Source: Dictyobacter vulcani (GTDB taxonomy: Bacteria; Chloroflexota; Ktedonobacteria; Ktedonobacterales; Ktedonobacteraceae). Taken from it: a stretch of DNA of 64,000 nt. The notes under the pieces were generated by a model. That model saw nothing but the letters and a program-made list of their open reading frames with translations. It ran no database searches and was not told the origin of the DNA. Both the position numbers and the translations under genes were made by a program. The stretch covers positions 434,001 through 498,000 of the forward strand of contig NZ_BKZW01000002.1 of assembly GCF_008974265.1 (NCBI RefSeq), in the 5' to 3' direction. Positions 61,506 through 64,000 of the stretch are shown piece after piece. How positions within the stretch are numbered: the stretch's first letter is position 1; every line of letters begins with the position of its first letter.

Positions 61506-64000
61506 AAACAGGGAGCAACATTGCTACGATCAGCCGAGAAGCTGCCATTGCCATACAATCTCCAGTGATGGAGACAGTGGTCGCTGTGAATGCAGGGGAG
61601 AACCAACCAGTAGTATCTCTACCACTGGTTGTGGCGAACGTAAAGGCATTCCCCTCTGTCGTAGATGAACTATCGGTGGTTGCAGAGGTAAAGGAAAAAC
61701 CCACCAGGATTGCTTTGCGTCCTCTGGACGATGAACAGATCTTTTCGAACGTCTACCTGGAAGAGGCTCAAATGGTACAGATCGCAGCCACCTCAACTGT
61801 GCCGCCGGTGCCAGCGTCCGTTTCCCGGGAGGTCCTGCAAGAGGATTTGCGAGCCAGCCTGGCAGAAGTCCTGTATATGGACCAGCACGATGTAGCGGTC
61901 GATGAAGCGTTTGTCGATATCGGCATGGACTCGATCACTGGCCTTGAATGGATCAAAACCATTAATAAGCACTATGGTACCTCGATCGCGGTGACGAAAG
62001 TCTACGATTATCCAACGATCCAGCACTTTGCCGATTATCTGTCCAGGGAATTGGGCAAACAACGTGCTGAGCATCCGGTGGTGAGTATCAAGATCAAGCC
62101 CGCAGGAACAACGAGTTCGCTGGCACCGATGCCAGTCGTGTTGGAAAAGCCAACCAGGATTGCTTTGCGTTCTTTAGATGATGAGTCGGTCCCATCGAGG
62201 AAGCACGGAGAAGAAATTCAAGTCTCGTTGACTGCTCATGGAGAAGAGGCTCAAACGGTACAGATCGCAGCCACCTCAACTGTGCCGCCAGTGCCAGCGT
62301 CCGTTTCCCGGGAGGTCCTGCAAGAGGATTTGCGAGCCAGCCTGGCAGAAGTCCTGTATATGGACCAGCACGATGTAGCGGTCGATGAAGCGTTTGTCGA
62401 TATCGGCATGGACTCGATCACCGGCCTTGAATGGATCAAAACCATTAATAAGCACTATGGTACCTCGATCGCGGTGACGAAAGTCTACGATTATCCAACG
62501 ATCCAGGACTTTGCCGATTATCTGTCCAGAGAATTGGGTAAACAACGTGCTGAGCATCCGGTGGTGAGTGTCGCGATCAAGCCCGCAGGAGCGGTAAAAT
62601 CTTCCAGGGCAGTGCAACAACTAGCTGTAGAACAACCGATGAAGGCAGAGTCCAGCGCGGCCGCAGACCCCATTTTGCCGGCAGTACAACAATCATCGTC
62701 AGCAGAACAAGCAGGGCAGGTAAAACAACCAGTAAGAAAAGAAGAAATTGCTTCTAGCACAGCGATTCCCCAGGGCAGAGATGGCATAGCGATTGTGGGC
62801 ATGTCCGGGAGGTATCCTGGTGCACCTGACTTAAACCAGTATTGGGATAATCTTGCTCATGCCAGGACCTCTGTGCGTGAAATTCCCAAATCTCGTTGGG
62901 ATGTAAACCGCTACTATGATCCGAGACTGCACCAGAAAGGGAAAATATATTGTAAGTCAATGGGGGTATTAGAAGATATTGAGCGCTTCGATCCCTTGTT
63001 TTTTAATATATCCCCGTCGGAAGCTGAAGTTATGGATCCTCAGCATCGTATCTTCTTACAAGAAGGATACAAGGCATTCGAGGATGCAGGCTATAACTAT
63101 CGTTCACTCAGTAATAAAAAATGTGGCGTCTACCTGGGTATTATGAATAATGAATATGCCGTTATGCTGCATCAAAATCAGGTGAACACAAGCGCAACTG
63201 GTAATAGTTTTTCCATCGCGGCAGCTCGTATCCCCTACTATCTCAACTTAAAAGGGCCTGCCATTGCTATTGATACAGCATGTTCTTCATCTTTAGTCGG
63301 AACGCACTTAGCATGCCAGGCCTTGTTAAACCAGGAAATTGATATGGCATTGGTTGGGGGCATAACTTTATACCTGACACCAGATTCATATATGAGCATG
63401 TGTACTGCAGGAATGTTATCGCCAGATGGTCAATGTAAAACGTTTGATAACAGCGCCAATGGTTTTGTGCCCGGCGAAGGAGCTGGAGCAGTCATTTTAA
63501 AGAGGTTGAAAGATGCAGAGGCCGATGGCGACCACATTTACGGCGTCATTATTGGCTCAGGTATTAACCAGGATGGCAGGACGAATGGGATTACCGCGCC
63601 CAGCGTCAATAGTCAAATGGAGTTGGAACGAGAGGTATACGAAAAATACAATATCCAGCCACAAAGTATTGGTTATGTTGAAATGCATGGCACTGGCACC
63701 AAGCAAGGAGACCCTGTTGAACTAGAAGCGTTAGCAACCGTATTTAAGAAAAAAACCAGTAAAAAGAATTATTGTGCGATAGGCTCGGTGAAGAGTAACA
63801 TCGGTCATACATCGGCTGCCGCGGGCATTGCAGGCCTGCAAAAAGTATTATTGTGCATGCAACATGAAAAGCTGGTTCCCACACTGCATTTCAAAACGCC
63901 CAACGAACATTTTAATTTTGCTGATTCTCCATTTTATGTGAACACCGAATTCAAGCAATGGGATGCAATCCCGGGAATGCCTCGCCGGGCGTGCCTCAGT
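61496..64000 (+). CDS. pksL: PksL-like synthase piece 3: tandem ACP-KS6 (partial)
   Basis: 835 codons open to the window edge with no stop (YWIETGSNIATISREAAIA). Two ACPs, each with the Ser in GMDSITGLEWIKTINKHYG; the Trp six residues after the Ser is the mark of ACPs recognised by HMG-synthase cassettes. They are nearly identical at DNA level. KS6 starts at 62.78 kb (GIAIVGMSGRYPGAPDLNQY) with Cys in DTACSSSLVGTHLA, EMHGTGTKQGDPVE and NIGHTSAAAGIAG. There is no KR or DH between KS5 and the ACPs, which leaves the beta-keto group needed for branching. Confidence 0.92.
61763..62107 (+). repeat. Tandem ACP repeat, copy 1
   Basis: 345 bases that recur at 62246-62590 with only about ten differences (offset 483). 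Covers the linker end (VQIAATSTVPPVPASVSREV) and the full ACP. The preceding linker (KPTRIALRPLDDE) is also repeated but more diverged. Confidence 0.9.
62246..62590 (+). repeat. Tandem ACP repeat, copy 2
   Basis: Second copy of the 345-base unit. Both copies keep the phosphopantetheine Ser and the Trp flag. Higher identity in the ACP than in the linker suggests gene conversion or recent duplication with purifying selection. Confidence 0.9.

Larger units (their letters stand above)
53846..64000 (+). other. pksL: Reconstructed PksL-like trans-AT PKS gene (three frame pieces, 3' end outside window)
   Basis: Begins at GTG 53846 (MKNIIKHITLSRKNPIIHNH), preceded by GTGGAGATCTAAC, one base after the pksJ-like stop; an ATG at 53828 is the alternative. 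Order: DH-ACP, KS4-DH-KR-ACP, KS5-ACP-ACP, KS6 (cut by the window edge). Breaks: an extra base in GGGCC at 54620-54624 (ancestral text DAGHKVAELKNFASKLVRG) and a missing base at 61491-61495 (text RDRYWIETGS). No AT domain. The gene boundary between KS0 and DH means the dehydrating bimodule is shared by two proteins. Confidence 0.85.

Noticed and set aside
38894..64000. Cis-acting AT domains within the synthases
   Set aside because: After each KS only the short linker (VKGLHIDWTRLYG type) follows; no GHSxG motif is found, so the line depends on the free ATs.
1..64000. tRNA, rRNA or CRISPR arrays
   Set aside because: No cloverleaf, rRNA core motif or regularly spaced repeat array was seen on either strand by reading; a covariance search would be decisive.

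Overview
The window looks like part of a Ktedonobacteria-type (Chloroflexota) chromosome. This is inferred from the mix of gene families (TIR, TPR and WD40 relics, tandem-GNAT proteins, DUF6585/DUF4097-like membrane proteins), a mid-range base composition and a high load of insertion sequences. Taxonomy cannot be proved from the sequence alone.

Layout. 1-1.7 kb: an edge-truncated gene and relics (TPR, TIR). 1.8-5.7 kb: a Tn554-like module of tyrosine recombinases with a DUF5348 protein and a long imperfect inverted repeat beyond it. 5.9-8.5 kb: four minus-strand genes of little or no known function. 8.6-21.6 kb: a mobile-element graveyard with two IS3-family elements, a truncated ISNCY-type transposase, a decayed Tn7-like TnsA/TnsB pair and GH8 and RHS scraps, mixed with ordinary genes (alpha/beta hydrolase, GNATs, methyltransferase, membrane protein). 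21.8-24.3 kb: galU, a hypothetical gene and a P-loop kinase. 24.6-27.4 kb: a PadR / pentapeptide-repeat / ABC transporter operon with a consensus promoter.

28.0-64.0 kb is the centre of interest: a trans-acyltransferase polyketide synthase (trans-AT PKS) cluster whose gene order matches the bacillaene (pks/bae) cluster of Bacillus almost gene for gene. It has a divergent P450 (pksS-like), then AT (pksC), AT-like acyl hydrolase (pksD), AT-ER (pksE), acpK, decarboxylating KS (pksF), HMG synthase (pksG), ECH1 (pksH), ECH2 (pksI), a pksJ-like hybrid NRPS/PKS and a pksL-like PKS that runs off the right edge. Reconstructed architecture: AL-ACP / C-A(Gly)-PCP / KS-DH-KR-ACP / KS-KR-ACP / KS0 // DH-ACP / KS-DH-KR-ACP / KS-ACP-ACP / KS... 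No cis AT is seen, so the free ATs would load the ACPs with malonyl units. The HMG-synthase cassette would place a beta-methyl branch on the tandem ACPs. The expected product is an acyl-glycyl polyene amide resembling the first part of bacillaene.

The two synthase genes are broken into nine open frames by seven apparent single-base indels, mostly in short homopolymers, with all domains otherwise intact. Similar breaks occur in the P450 and in several flanking genes. They are either sequencing errors or real decay; the sequence cannot decide, so both the fragments and the reconstructed genes are annotated.
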